Positions 23,550-37,218 of a stretch of 64,000 nt of DNA are shown in pieces. The stretch spans positions 18,682,036 to 18,746,035 of the forward strand of contig CM063252.1 of the NCBI GenBank assembly GCA_032158295.1, in the 5' to 3' direction. The notes beneath the pieces are model-generated. The model was not told the DNA's origin. It saw only the letters and a program-made list of their open reading frames with translations, and ran no database searches. Numbering within the stretch: position 1 is the first letter of the stretch; each line of letters opens with the position of its first letter. This DNA is from Pycnopodia helianthoides (taxonomy: Eukaryota > Echinodermata > Asteroidea > Forcipulatida > Asteriidae). Made by a program: the position numbers and the translations under genes.

Positions 23550-23569
23550 CTGTAAATGTGTTTGTGCAT

Positions 23570-26500
23570 ATGAAAACAGGTTCAATTTATTAGAAACATG
23601 TTTCGAAAAGATGAAGAAATTACCACCTCATGTTAGTCATTGTCATAATCACCAAATCCAAGTTGACACATTATAATGCTTTGATATATTTGTGCATCCT
23701 TCCCTACTGCAGTAGTTTGTATTCAGCAGAACTCCCACTCACACATTTTCCCCAGCATGCTATTTGTTCATGTACCTCGATACACGTTGCGCTTGAACAA
23801 AGATCTGATCAAGCATTGACAATTTTAGGGTGAACATTTGTAAAAACCTTACCTGGGATGCTCTGTTCTTGACACTTTCTCTTCAGAGGTGTCAGCAACT
23901 TTTTTTCCCGTAGTTTAGTTGTCCGGACAATGAGGTCCCATGTAAGTTAAATGACAGGCCTGTGTATGATTTTGACTTTAATACAAAGTATGCTTATAAA
24001 TGAGTGAAAAATATAGTCATAGAAATTACTCTGCATTTTCACTGCAGCTGCACAAGGATTCACTTATAGTTCAACACTCCAAATACTATGCCTGTTACAT
24101 GTACATGTATATCTCCCTTTAGGTACAGTTTTCTTTGGTTAACTTGGAAACCAAGCCTGTACGTTACAGAGGGGCTCCAAGGTCAAATTCAGTTTCGTGA
24201 TCCACTGATTTTCCAACTACATGTAATATGAAAACAGGGGAAAAGCTTACAAGTCTCTAATCTCATGTTAAAACAGTGTAAAATGCCAGTATTTGATACC
24301 CTTCAAAAGCAATTTTTGTCAAGGTCCAAAACCTTTTATGACGTCACATTTCAAATAAAGTTTGTACAGAAAAGTTTTAGTTTATTGAATTCCTGAATTT
24401 TGATGATATTAAATCAAAACAGCATTGGATTTGACCGTTTGACTGGCACAAAAAACTTCTTCATATTGTACAGACCCATTTGTTTTTGATGTTCAAATTT
24501 CGCTATGAAAGAGTTTTTCGTTATGAAAGAGTATCAGACAAAAATGACATTTTACACAGCTTTAACTTGAGGTTAGAGACTTGTTGAAAAAACGAGTGCA
24601 ACATACAACTGAAGCTCCTCAATAATACACATGTACATGTACTAAATGTACATTTAATTCCTGGCTCAACCCAAAGGATTTTTACCGTCGGGTCCATGCT
24701 GTAATTTTCAAGTGTTTGCTTTAACTATAGGTTTTCCCAGTCATTTTTTTGCAAAAAAAAACCATAGCCTATTTCACTTTCATTCATTTCTTCCTCAGTT
24801 AAAACTGTCATTCAATTTCACTTTGAGGCATGTGTATTTATAGCATTGTGTTAATATAAACTTTAAAGGCAGTCTATTTAGCCATGCAAAACTGGCATTC
24901 AATTTAGCAGAGTAGGCGCAGCTACAGATTTCAGCGAAAAGCTGCCGTGCATTTGAATGCTGTTCAAGTGGATTATTATGTTGATTGGTTATTGTTTTTA
25001 ATCGCATGACGCAAAAAAACATTTGCTTACAGTAATTTAAATGACTGTCTTGAGGTCAGAGAAGATTTCAACTTTGCCTGAAATAGAATAACGCAACGTT
25101 TAAATTTGCCGAGAATGACAAACCTTTATTAAGGCTGCATCATTCCTGTGTTACAGTTGAAAGAGTTCATCAGAATACAGGCATGTGACTTTTCAGCTGA
25201 TCAGCTGATTTCCTTGTTACTGATTTCTCAGCTCTGCCATTGATAATTGAAAAACAGTATCAAGTCTAGCTGTGCCTGACACTTTCCCCTTTTTTTGACA
25301 AACTCCAGTTCCACGCCTGAGAATAATATTTTCCATAACGAATACTTTACATTTATGCCATTTTAAATTGCAGAGAGGATTCTCTCGTATTTTGGTTGAA
25401 AAAAGAAAGAAGTTTAATACGGTCTGAACTCTTTTTCCTGGCACTGCTTACACATTCCATAGTTACATGCAGGCAGGACTTAGGATTTTAGATCACAAAG
25501 CATGTGGAATCACAGCACAAAAATAATTTTTTGCAATTGATCAATAATAAGGTATAACCCTGGGTCAAGGTATCTAAGCCCAGACTAGGGACCCACTAAA
25601 TCAGGTACCAAAACTGCCCCCTGGGAAAATGGCTCCAAGCCATTGTGGACAAGGGATTCAGCCATTGTGTCAACTGGGGTTCAGGTTGTGACTGTGAGTC
25701 ACAATATTCAATTTTGACCTGGTTCAATCAATTGTAAACCCCAGTCTTTTTTGTAATGGTTACAGTACACTTGCCACTGGTTATATGGCACATTTAGTTT
25801 AGCGCTGGTTATGGTAAGGTAGTCTACTCAGTAGTCTCCATACAATCAACTCCACTGTTAATATTGTCTTCCCTCATGACTCAACTGACCTTAGACAGGT
25901 TTGTATACAGAGAAATTCACTATCAAGAAACATTTTAAGCTAAAATGTAAATAAATGGTTGCAATTGAACTATTGGGAGGTTGGGAGGTAAAAAATGTTC
26001 CTGTATTTTCATAACTCCTTGTTGAGAACATGGTGACCAACTATGCATAGATTTTGAAGTTCTGGAGTTTTTAAATATTTTGAAAATTAAAGTAACCTTT
26101 TGAGTTTGATCTTTTTCAACAATTTTTGCCATAGATAAAAAGATTGTATGTATTTCATAAAAAGGGGCAGAATGACAACCCAAAAATTATGTATTTGTTA
26201 GTACTTTTAAAGGTCTATTTTGCTGTTCAAACTTAACCAGACTTAAATTTGTCCTTCATGTCAGTATTGCACTTTTTGTCCGTCTGAATTTACCAGGTGA
26301 GTGTTAACCCAAGTCCAGCCTGCAAGGTGTAACATTTGGCACTTTTCCTTAAGTCGTATGAACTTCTCTAGAGTGCTCGTTTGCAGTGGCGACCAACCGA
26401 GCGAAATTACCCATCTCACTGGGCAGGCAAACTCAATTTATTGGCTGTTTCGGGGCAAATTAAATTGCAACAACGCGTCAGCTTAGGCCTCCAGAGAAAT

Positions 26501-29500
26501 CCAATTTTGGTTGTGGCGGGCTGTTCTTGGCTTAGCATTTTGTATAATCTCTATGAGTGGGTAAGCCCGTTTGCCCTAGAGATCAGGGAACTTGGGAAAG
26601 TCAAGGTTAGGGTCATTGGAAGACTCCATTGAAGAATGTGGGTTGAATAATGGATTTGCCATGCAGCTACAGCCTACACTGTAAACAAAGATGAATTGAT
26701 AAACCGGATGTAAATGGTGTTATGAGTCTGTGAACAAGGTTATTTACGGAATGATGATGAACAGTCTTGAATCATGCTACTTATTTGTTAATGACTATCT
26801 TTAAATGTGCATGATTCCATCATTTAATATAACATTATTTAACATATGTGTATAATATTTATGAACAATTAAAGAAAGTTTCCTTTGGTATCAGCTTAAA
26901 AATATGCCGTCCAGACTGGAAATTTCCATTTGAATAATCAGCCATGGTGTCATAATGTGTCTTTTCTACTCATGACAAATGAGGTACATGTACATGCCGG
27001 TTATAAGAAATGTCTGTTGCTGTTGGTTTCAAAAACTGGTATTTTGACAAGAAAAAGGTATTGTTTACAAAGCCTTGAAGGAACAACTCAAAACATTCTC
27101 CTACTTCCATAAGAGAATAACAGAGTAAAGTTATGACAGCTTAATCCTCAGGATAGGGCAACTTGTCAAACTTCATCCGTCTCACACGGTGTGAACAACC
27201 TAAAGGCATCTTTTTCTATTTCACCCCAAATTATCAAATACATGAACTTGTCATTCACCGTAGTCCATAAGCCTTTAGAGTTCTTTTTGTTGATGAGATG
27301 TGAATGTCTGTTTGAGAGATTCATGTTGGGGATGTGATAATGCAAAACATCAGGGTAGATATCTATAATGTAAGTAGGCAGTCTCCCTGACTCGTGGAAG
27401 GGTCTAATAGAAAGGGCATCATTTCAAGAATGAATTCAAGACATGTATGTTACCTGTTGGACTGTTTATAGCATCATATCAAATAATTTCCCATGACAAT
27501 ACTATAACAATAACTGTGGTTGATACATTGTTTGAATTCTTCTGATGATACCACGTGTACTTTTGTGCAAGGATTCAATCGCTGTTTCGTAGAAACGGAA
27601 ATTGTACATGCGTGGGGGCGCTGAAAGCTTGCTGAGAGCGAGCAGAATCCATCTTCAAATTTGTAAGTCTGACTCGTGTTAACCTCCGAGTGCAGTACAA
27701 ATGAATGAGTCAGAAACACGTTGCTTCAAGCACAACACATTGAGTGCTTCCCTTCTGGACCTTGAAATACATAACTGGAGAGAAGGTGACGGTATTTACA
27801 AAACCATTCTGGCATTGCTGATTCTTTGTACACCATAAAACAGGGATGCTCTGTGCAGGGCAAGTCCAAGGTATACATCATCACATAGCATACCAACAAG
27901 CTTTCCATGTAGCAAGCCTTTGCCTCAGTGTACAGCGTATCTTAAGTGAGCATTTCCCAGCGGGATGGTTCTTCCATGGTGTTCCTTCATGCTTCCCTAA
28001 TCATGTTAAAATAGTACTGATTCTAGCCTTGGCATTCTACCATAGACCCAACCGGACTGCACCTGAGAAAATCAATAGCAGATTAAGTACCTAATATGAA
28101 TTCAATTGTGTGACGTGCATCTGGCTGGTTGAACTAAACAGGTTAGCGCCTTCAAAGTATGGTCACAGTAAAAGCAATCATCTGCTGTGTCTAGAGAGTA
28201 ATACTCCTTAATGGTGGATCTAATTGCCAAGAATTAATGTTTGTTTTGTTTAATCTCTTCACATTCCCTCCCTAATTGTGCCTAATCCTAGAGTGGTTGT
28301 TATACTGAGACGTGCTTAATCTTGATCTTGAGTTAATCCTTTAAGATGAAATGAACTGTTTCAATATAATTGCTTGTAATCATTGAATGAATAATAATGA
28401 GAGTACAGCTCGTTGAATCCTAGCTTCAAATGATATTGTCCTACATCGACATGTAGGGCTATGTGCTGAAATATGGGCCCTTTTGCAGCAGTCAAGATGC
28501 CTGTGAGTTCAATATAACATCATGTAGATATAAAACTAACACCAATCTCCAAATAGACAAAGTATGTAAACATTTATAAACACCTTATTTATAAGGATGT
28601 TCACAAAAAATGTGATCTTGTAACTTTTTACAACACTGGTGGCATAGGAAAACAATTTGTGAATAGCTAACACCCCAAAATCCCAAATTCTGCACAGGTC
28701 TTCTTGTTCAGTATTTGTTAATGGCAACATCATTGCTCCTGTGGCAATATACAGTACTCTTTCCCCCCTTGCTTTTGGTTTGGAGTCTAAAAAAGGTTAT
28801 TTTTGAGGGTTCTTCATGATAGCCTTGATTTGACAACAGTATCAGTGGTACTGCACTTGCGTTCCTTGTTTGAATAATGGACGTGGATAGAAGTTGCAGT
28901 AATTGTGTAGGTACTTTGGTTTTCTGACATTGGTTACACTTTTGATTGGTGCCGTTCTCCTCGTGAGGAATCAATAATTTATTTTGTTCATGGCTTGCAC
29001 TAACTTTATGATCGATAACCAGCTTGATTTCCATTTTAAGGGCGTCCCCTCCAAAACTTTTGTTATTTATTTTTTTTAAATTATAATTTGGGGAATATTC
29101 TCAAATTTTGCTCTCGTGTTTAGCTGATGTAATGGTTACATCAAGGATAAAGAACATTATGAATTAGTTTTGCTATCAGTCCTTCAGGCATCTACCTTGC
29201 CTCTTGCAAGAAACAGCCAGATTTCTGAAATCCCTCCTTTAATTGTCCTATCTACCCATGGGTAATGTTGTTGCCATACCCTTGACCTTCCACTATGACA
29301 TAAGGTGAGTTACCCTTGGATATATTGGATACAAGATACATGTATTACTGACCACCGCTGCCTTTTACCTGGGGAGATATCACAGTGGCAGTGACCTTGA
29401 CTGATTGTCTCCATATCTCACTCCTCCCCATGCTTCCTTTTTTCCATCTCAGCAGCCAAAATCATTTTTTACTTATCCGCTGGCCCTTCCACTTCAATAA

Positions 29501-30057
29501 AAATACTGCTTTCATCTGTCCAGTGACTGTCATTGTTCAGGTAGGATTGTCCATGCTTCATTTGAAGTAATTCTTGTGGGGGCATACAACGACCGATGAT
29601 TATAACATTACAGAATCTGTTGGAAGTTCTGGGAATCAGTTGATGAGCCACATGTTGTACATGTCGCTGCTTTAAAGGACTTGCCCTCCCGGCCATTCAT
29701 CCCAAGAGCTGTAGATGCACTTGGGTTTTTATTCACATTCTGAACAATTTGAAAAAAAGTTCTCCCAACTTGTTTTCCAAGGAGCAAAAAATCAGCTTTA
29801 AAGTTGTGATGTGTTGTCACACCTGTGTACAGGTGAAATTCTTCTCTGACTTTTGGCGGAATGCCCAATTTGGGAAAAAACAATTTTTGTTTTCAGTTCC
29901 GACTTTTTAGAATCCTTTGTCTTTGGCTGGTTGACTTTTGAAGTTCTGACCTTCTACTTTCAGATACTTAAAATGAAAATTAAAGGATATCAGTTTTGAA
30001 GATTTTTAAATGAAATAATACAGTTTTTGCTCACTATTTTGCTTTGTGTCACATCTT
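23570..30057. other. Intronic stretch, no gene recognised
   Basis: AT-rich. Noted within it: a perfect CRE palindrome TGACGTCA at 24339-24346; a tandem TATGAAAGAGTTTTTCG word near 24500-24535; a denser CpG patch at 27585-27640 with GCGTGGGGGCGCTG, and an AP-1 word TGAGTCA near 27700. None is proven functional. Several 60-108 codon frames show no domain. Confidence 0.45.
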
Positions 30058-30420
30058 GACCGTACATGGTTCTTGCACCACACAGCAATGCATGTGCAAT
30101 GGAGGTTATGCAATGGCCAAGTTTGCATAACGACCATTTGTCGACCAGCAGCTGATATTAACTATGTTATATGCCTTGTATATAGTGCATGCTGTCTTTC
30201 ACATGCAGCATAGCCACAGTTGTCAGACTGGCAACTTGACCGAACATAGATCTTGCGCCACACAGCATTGCACTTCAATGGACTTTGTGCAATGGCCAAG
30301 TTCGCATATTGACCATTGTTTTGTGTCCACCAGCAGTCGATTTTAACTAGTATCGATACTAAAAAAACTACTTGTGCTGGGTACCAGGCAGTATCGACAA
30401 TTGGTCTTTTATGGGAACTT
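30058..30420. repeat. Diverged tandem duplication, period 180 bp
   Basis: GACCGTACATGGTTCTTGCA at 30058 and GACCGAACATAGATCTTGCG at 30238 start two copies that share CCACACAGCA, TGCAATGGCCAAGTT, GACCATT and CCACCAGCAG words in order, with a spacing of exactly 180. Confidence 0.8.
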
Positions 30421-31489
30421 TGCCAATGAACATACTTGCTTCCATGCTTGTGTGTCCTTCTAGACAGCTTAATTGTCTGCACTATGTCTTGTCGTCAGAG
30501 ACATCATTAGTGGAGTTAGAGGAAACTGTGGTGGGGATTTGGTTGAATTGAAAAGGCTCGGTAACACATGCGGAATCTTTGAAGCATTGGTCCGAAATCA
30601 AGATACAGAAGATGAATTATTGTCTATCTGGTGGTGAGATTTCTAATTTTTGCTTTACATGTGCTCATCCATCCGGACAAATTTCCAACTTTTTCATTTT
30701 TTTCAGAATGTCATCCCTGTACTAAGTTGTAAGCAAATATGTAAATGTCTCTGAAATAAGGAAATCATTATTTTAATATGTAATCATGTATCATCTACTA
30801 TACAGTCAATATGATTGCATTTTCTAACTCTCAGTGATTTGGGGGTCAAGGATTGAAATGAATTGGAATTATAAAACTCTAAATGTATTTTTCATGAGAG
30901 AACAAAATTGTTTACTCATTAAAAAAAGTGCAACAACTCTTAATTATACCCATGGGAGCAATGCCTAATCACATTGGCAGAAGGAAACAAAATGGGGACT
31001 GGAAATTTAGGTCGGGTGTCGTGGGAAATTGAAAACAGTGTGTCTGTCTACCTCCAATGGTAACGGCAAAACCAGATGATAAATTACCCTCTCATTAGCA
31101 GCAATAAAGAATTCATGTGCCTGGTATTGGATTGCCCACTGCAGCCCATCACAGCCCCAGACACCATGACTTTTTGCATCATTGGGTTTCACTCGAATCC
31201 ATTATGCCTGTAATGATTTCTACAGTTTTGGCTCATTATTAGTTTACTGCCAAGCTGCCATTAATCATATATATGTACATGGAATAGTAGTGCTGCAACA
31301 ATTATAACGAAAAGTAGGATGGTTTAAAATGTATGGGGCTATTTATAGGTATATGCACCTGCTTACTTTTAAAGGTCTTAGGTGAAATGACAGTAAATGC
31401 TGTTAATGCTTCTATTGTATTTATACTCTATAAGAATCAAGAGGGATCTGTAATTTAGCTTGCTTTGAAGAATGAATAACAGAATCAAA

Positions 31490-31835
31490 TGAAATAACCA
31501 TTTTCTGTTTTGTGTATGATTCATTTTGAATCAAATTTTCAGTGGTAGGTGTTTTCTATAAACAGATGCATGTTACATGCATGTTAAAATGTCCGTCCTG
31601 GTTTTTTTCCAATTGAAACAAAAAAAGAAAAGAAAATAACAACATCAGGTAAAATAGCCTAGTTTCTGTTTTTTTCTATGATTATTTTGAGTTAAACTTT
31701 CAGTGGTAGTTATTTTCTATAAAAAGGTGCATCATGTATGAATGTTAAAAAATTTGGGGTTTCTTCCTAAAAAGAAAAGGAAAAAAAGAAGAAAGAAATA
31801 ACAACACCAAGTGAAATGTCCCAGTTGCTGCTTAA
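31490..31835. repeat. Diverged tandem duplication, period about 161-164 bp
   Basis: TTTCTGTTTTGTGTATGATT at 31502 and TTTCTGTTTTTTTCTATGAT at 31663 open two copies sharing TTTTCAGTGGTAG, TTTTCTATAAA and ATGTTAAAA. They also share an A-rich stretch ending AATAACAACA(T/C)CA. Confidence 0.75.
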
Positions 31836-32789
31836 AGAAATGTGTTTTAGGAAAACAAATTTCTGGACACAAGAGTAAATATTCCAATAGATTAATGCTA
31901 TAATGGTCTTGTTGTTTTCTAAAAATAAAAGAAGGTTAATATTATTGGCTAAGTTTTTTGGGTCTGTTTCATTGTTGTATGAGAGTTTGGGCTGTGGAGT
32001 TATTGTTTGATGATTGGTTATTACACTTTGCCCTGTTTTTCATTGAAGTGAGTAATGACCCATCTTTGATTTGAAGTGTTGCACCTTTAAACCTGTTTAT
32101 TACTTCCTTTTTAATTGGCTGAATTATGTAGGTATTGTCACCAGTATTTGAGGCATATTATTACTGAAGGGTGAAGAATTGGGAGACGGACCGATGGTCG
32201 ATCAATCATGCAGAGTCAGTTAGAAATGTCGGCTGACTGCCTCTCTCATTATTGTCGAACCATCTGGCCTTCAACTCTAACCCTTAGGAAAATCTGTCCT
32301 GAGTTGTCCAACATTGCTGCGTGAAACCGACATGGATCCTCAATCTATATACTCCAAGGCATGATGATGCGGCAATCCAGCTGTAGCTGTAGAAGTAGCC
32401 ACTAATTCGGACACGGCCTAAATTAACTCATGATAGAATGTGCCATCAAAACCTCATCATTGAGCATGAAGCATATTAAGTTACTACCTAATGATGATTG
32501 TACTCTATAGATTAACCGATACTTTTTCAAAGACTTATTATCGAGGGTATTTTGTAATTTGAAAATTTGAAATTTGGGTGTGCTGTCAAATTGAATGCTT
32601 TAGTGTATATGAAGCAACAGTTATTAATTAATGTGCAGAAAAGATTGATAATATGATAATACTGATAAGAAGTTAAGCATTCTCACAAACTTAAAGACAT
32701 CTGCACTTTGTAAGTAAATAAGAGTAAAAGATAAGTTTTCAAATGTCTTGAGAAATTTGACAGCATTGATGTAGTGAATCAGGCCGGTT

Positions 32790-32990
32790 TAAAGGTATTG
32801 TTCCTTGTCTTTCAACCTCTGTGGACCTCAGTTTGAATCCTGCCAGGGACTTGAGTCTTGCAGATGGATTGGGTTTTCAGTTCCTATCTGGGTTTTCCTT
32901 CATTGGAGTCTTTCTCCCACAACCAATGTGAAAACTTCTTCATCTTCTCTTCATTCTGTTATTTGTGTTGATACTGTTGGACAAGGTTTT
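32790..32990 (+). mobile_element. SINE-like remnant
   Basis: Contains a B-box-like GTTTGAATCCTGCC, then GATGGATTGGGTTTTC, TTTCTCCCAC and a TTCTTCATCTTCTCTTCATT tail. This layout resembles tRNA-derived SINE bodies of marine deuterostomes as I recall them. Only one copy is visible here. Confidence 0.35.
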
Positions 32991-33816
32991 TAGCAAGGAT
33001 TTGGTAAAAGGTTGTCCAAATTTGCTGGAAATTAAAAAACTTACAATACATTTACATGTAAATGACAGATAAATATGGTGTCCAAAAGATGCCCAGACAC
33101 CCCTCTGGCTAACACTTTGCTGTTGGAGGTGTAATAAATAATAAGTAAATAAATAAAACAATATGTTTTATGATATCAGCAAGATTGCTCTGCAGTTCAC
33201 CAAAAGCTTTTGAAATCATTTAATTTAATAACAACTTGCAATAATTTCACTGGCCTTTAAGTGACTCCCACATCGTCCGTCTTAATACAAAGATGTCACC
33301 TCAAGGTCAGGACATTCCATGCCTGAAGAGGCAGCCAAAGGCCGATAATGTACAATCCCTCCTCCTTAAGAATCCAATACTGTTTCATCCGACATGAGAA
33401 CCTAAGAAGACACTCGAACTGTCAAACCATCACTCTTATAAATCCGCTATCCATCTCAATTTCTTAGATTGACATTTTAAAAGCACCCTGCGAATACAAA
33501 ACGTGTTTCAATTGGATATTTACCCTACGATTCGTCACTGCAGCTTATATTTAAAGTAAATATGCGTTTCACTGTCATGTCATCACTCAGTCATTCTGTT
33601 ATGCAAATTTTAGAGACAAAGTTGTTTAAACATTTTCTATGTGTATGGGATTAAATAATGGAAAACAGCATGTAAGTGAAAAACTTTCTGAAATTTCACT
33701 AACACAAATTCACACATATTGACTGTACATGTACTGAGCAAGCATCAAGCATAAATCTTTTCTGCTCTATGTCCCAAGTGAGCTTTTGTGATAGCAAGTC
33801 ATTTTTTTAAAAGCAC

Positions 33817-34125
33817 TTAAAGGGAAGGTATACCTTTGGTAATTACTCCAAAAATTACTGTCTTTAAAAACTTACTTGGTATGAAGCACTACAGCTGTTG
33901 ATCATGTATTACATTTTGAGAAACAATTCATGCATGAAAAGTTTCTCAGATTGTGTATTCCAATTATAGATTATTCTTCCTGCTTGGATATAACCCCTCC
34001 AGATTTTCAACGATATCTCAAAAACACTACCACCTTTTGAAATGAAATTTTCACAATAGGCCTATTATCTACATTTATATAAGGTTAATAAAATCAAACA
34101 TAAAAAAATAATACTTTGCCTGTAA
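33817..34125. repeat. TTAA-flanked MITE, family C
   Basis: TTAA at 33817-33820 is followed by AGGGAAGGTATACCTTTGG. The right end reads ATACTTTGCCTGTAA, a TTAA with one change. The interior ACTTACTTGGTATGAAGCAC, TTTCTCAGATTGTGT and CTCAAAAACACTACCACC is shared with 39334-39699. Confidence 0.8.
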
Positions 34126-34482
34126 TTCCTCAGTAAGTCATAGGTAACTTTACTGACTTTCCAATAGACTTTGCAAGTCTTGTCTGGTTTTGTACATTAA
34201 GCTACATCAAAGTGCTTGTTTTTTTCACACACATTAAGCTAATGCATGTGGGTCCATGTGGTAAAGAAAACAGGTCATGAAAAGGTCCTAAATACTTGTG
34301 AGACTTCCAAAAAGTGTTTTGGTTATAACAATAAGCCATTTGTGTGTTAGATTTGACTAATGTCTGGTACAATGACTTGCTTAGTCACAAGTTACGGCCT
34401 AAATTTGATTCCTTCGACTGTAGAGACAGTTGCAAATAATGTCAAATGGTTTGGGGCAAGCTTTTGTACAGCAATCTCAAGG

Positions 34483-34688
34483 GCCCAATTTCATAGAGCT
34501 GCTTAAACAGATAATATTGCTCAACAATTTTTAAGCAAAAGTAAGCAGGAAACCAGTCACAAATGATACATGTGACATGTTATTTTGGCTGGTAACCTTA
34601 TTCCGGTAAGCACGATTGTTTTTGTGTTCTGTTTTGTTTTTGTGTTCTGTTTTGTTTTTGTGTTCTTAAGCAGCTGTACGAATTGGGC
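34483..34688 (+). repeat. GCCCAA foldback with an internal 18-bp tandem repeat
   Basis: Left GCCCAATTTCATAGAGCTGC, core AGCAGGAAACCAGTCACAAA and GGCTGGTAACCTTATTCCGG, right end CAGCTGTACGAATTGGGC. Between core and right arm, TGTGTTCTGTTTTGTTTT is repeated with an 18-bp period starting at 34623, 34641 and 34659. It replaces the single GTGCTTAGCTACTTTTTGTG-like segment of other copies. Confidence 0.85.
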
Positions 34689-34969
34689 AAACCCTGGTAC
34701 CATTATGCCATCTTGACATTCATTTAGAATTGTGAATGGGTGTCCGTTGTCTCTTATGGAATTATGCAAAAGCTTGTCCTGCATCATGTCGATATAGTCT
34801 GAAGAATTCAAATTTAAGCAGTAACTTGTGACTGAGCAAGTAATTGTACGGGACATTAATCAAATCTAACTTGCAATATGGCTCCATGTGATTTTCTCTT
34901 AACAAGGTTATTGTGCAAGAAATAAACATTATGGCGTTTGTGCTTAAATGACAGTTTTAACAGGCCTGG

Positions 34970-35105
34970 AATTCCGTGGAGGCCAGCCATGGCCTTTGTT
35001 GCCCTGGTCTTGGCCTTGTGCCTCTTGAAAAGTTTCCCATATAGACGTTCAGATTTTCCAATGGAAGTGCCCTTTGCAAAATGAAAAATGGCCTTGCCCT
35101 CTCAA
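34970..35105 (+). repeat. Unnamed repeat, uninterrupted copy
   Basis: GGCCTGGAATTCCG..., GGCCAGCCATGGCC, TTGCCCTGGTCTTGGCCTTG, CCAATGGAAGTGCCCTTTGC and AAATGGCCTTGCCCT recur in order at 55965-56310. There a foldback splits the copy after GCCCTGG. No coding capacity recognised. Confidence 0.8.
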
Positions 35106-35554
35106 AGATGAGATTTTAGGTATGTTTTAATGGCTGTTCAAAATCATTGTGTTTAAGAGAATAAAACATCTTGTTAAAAGCACTATTCACAAAGTTTGTG
35201 TATAATTTGAACAACATTGTTCTTACATGTCAGGAAGGTGTAGTTTTCATCACATTACATTTTTATTTATAGTGGGGGAAAAAAAAATGACAAGCAAGGT
35301 TGTCTGTGATCCAAGACAATTGTAAAATGTCACTTAATACCCCATGCAGGGTGGCCCAGTACAAGGCATTACATATCTTGCAAATATGTGTGTTATGAAA
35401 TGAGACAGCCACATAAATCACATCATGGGTGATGTAAAATACAACTGTTAAAGGAGTTTTTAATCAAAAATATTTCTGTTAGGTAAATATTTTGATAATA
35501 ATGTGTCATTTTTCAAACAAAAACATGGCAGTGGTGTTCACCATCATTTAAGCT

Positions 35555-36050
35555 GGGCTCGATTTCACAAAGCACTAAGATTCATCTTAAAGGCAGGGTG
35601 TACTTTGGGTAATTGTCAACGACCAGTATCCTCACTTGGTGTGTCCCAACATATGAATAAAATAACAAACATGTATTTGGGCTCAATTGGTCATCGAAGT
35701 TGTAGAAAAGTATTGAAAGAAAAATGCATCCTTTTTGCATAGATTTGTGTGCTTTCAGATGCCTCAGATTCAAATTTTGTAGTGAAAAATAACCTCATTT
35801 CTCTAAAATTACATTACTTTAAAGGAGGTCATTTCTAACAATGTTTTATAATATCAACAACTCTCCAGAGCTCTTTACCAAGTAAGTTTTTATGATGATT
35901 AACTTGTGGAGTAATTACCAAAAGTACACCATTCCTTTAAGACGAGAAGTCAGTATTGCCATAATGTTTTTATTGTGACATCTAACTTTGCTTAGTAGTT
36001 AAGATTGATTCGCACTTAACATCAATCAAGCTGTTTGTGAAAATTGCCCT
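35555..36050. repeat. GGGCTC foldback element, interrupted by a nested TTAA element
   Basis: The left part GGGCTCGATTTCACAAAGCA...ATTCATCTTAA ends at 35590. The right part resumes at 35941 with GACGAGAAGTCAGTATTGCC and ends GTTTGTGAAAATTGCCC. The uninterrupted relative is at 676-817, where ATTCATCTTAAGATGAG is continuous. Confidence 0.8.
35587..35940. repeat. TTAA-flanked MITE, family A, nested insertion
   Basis: TTAA at 35587-35590 and 35937-35940. The ends are AGGCAGGGTGTACTTTGGG and CCAAAAGTACACCATTCCTT. The interior is homologous to 5701-6086 (CAACATATGAATAAAATAAC, CGAAGTTG, GTGTGCTTTCAGAT, CAATGTTTTATA). The position exactly at a TTAA of the host foldback shows it inserted there. Confidence 0.88.
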
Positions 36051-37218
36051 AGGATTTTGGTGCAAATAAGTCTATGAAAAAAGTGTTTCAATAAAACTAG
36101 ATTTGCAGATTTTGTTTTACTCACCATAGGTTGTAGATTCCCATCAGGAACACAAAATGTCATAATATTTGAATCCAATTTAAATAGCAGAATACACCAC
36201 TGTTAGTCACAAACCAAGATTAGATCCAAATTTGTTGTCCTTGTTCAAAATACGGAAATGTAATAACTAAGGTAGAGCGTTTTGGCCTTCGCTGCCATAT
36301 AGAATTGACCTGTTTTAGGTAAAGGGTTATTTATGATGGTCCTTAGGATCAATCATCTTGAAAATGATCTTTGGAAGTTTTATTTTGGAGAAAAAGCAAA
36401 ATGGAAATAGCTGATATTTCTAAAATTGAGCCCTCTTGAGGCTTAAGAACAGCACTGTCTACGCACATTGTACACTGTAAAAGAAATTGTGTGGATATTT
36501 AGAAGTTATCCTTTCTGATGGCATTGAGTAATATTGACTCTGCAAGGTTTATTTTAAGGATTAGTTTGGAGAATTTGAAATCTAATTGGAAACAACTGAT
36601 TCATCGAAATACTGCTATAGACTGCAAGTCATGCGCTTATCGGCAACGAGAAAACAAATTGAACGAACAGTAAATTTTCTACGAAATCAGATCTTTTAAA
36701 ACTCTATGCGTATAAAAACCTTGAAAATAAAATTCGTAGAGTTAATGATACCATGAACGACGGTTTGGCAGAATTGTTTACAAGTAACCGGAAACGATGG
36801 TCAAGTCTAATTTTGGGATTTCTTTGTTGATTTGTGAAATCTATTTCACTTTCGTTATGGCTAAATGTTACTTTTCCCAACAATATGATATAATTGATAT
36901 TTCCATAAACTACGTTTAAACTAAAGTATTTGATGAAACAGGAGCGATCACATGTAAATTTCAATATGGTTTGGACCAACTTGCATGAAACTTGTACAAT
37001 CTATACAGAAAAATCTCACTCTGCACATTTGTCAAGGTAAACCAAGTTTGTGTTATTTAAGAATTGATCGTTCATTAACTGTTAATGCTCGTAGAATCCC
37101 AGTGGATTATTTTTGTGAGTATCTCATGAGGCCCCTTTCAAATATGATGTGTGAATCATTGAAAAGAGCACATGACTTATTATGTTAACCAGCTATGCTG
37201 ATTTCATTATTCTTGCAT
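35695..37218 (+). repeat. Tandem duplication, copy 1 (1524 bp)
   Basis: Begins CGAAGTTGTAGAAAAGTATT, inside the nested family A element, and ends TTCATTATTCTTGCAT. It includes the right 246 bp of that element, the right part of the outer foldback, and about 1.17 kb of unique sequence. The 67-codon open frame near 36985 is present in both copies, but its upstream frame is broken and it resembles no family I know. Confidence 0.95.
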
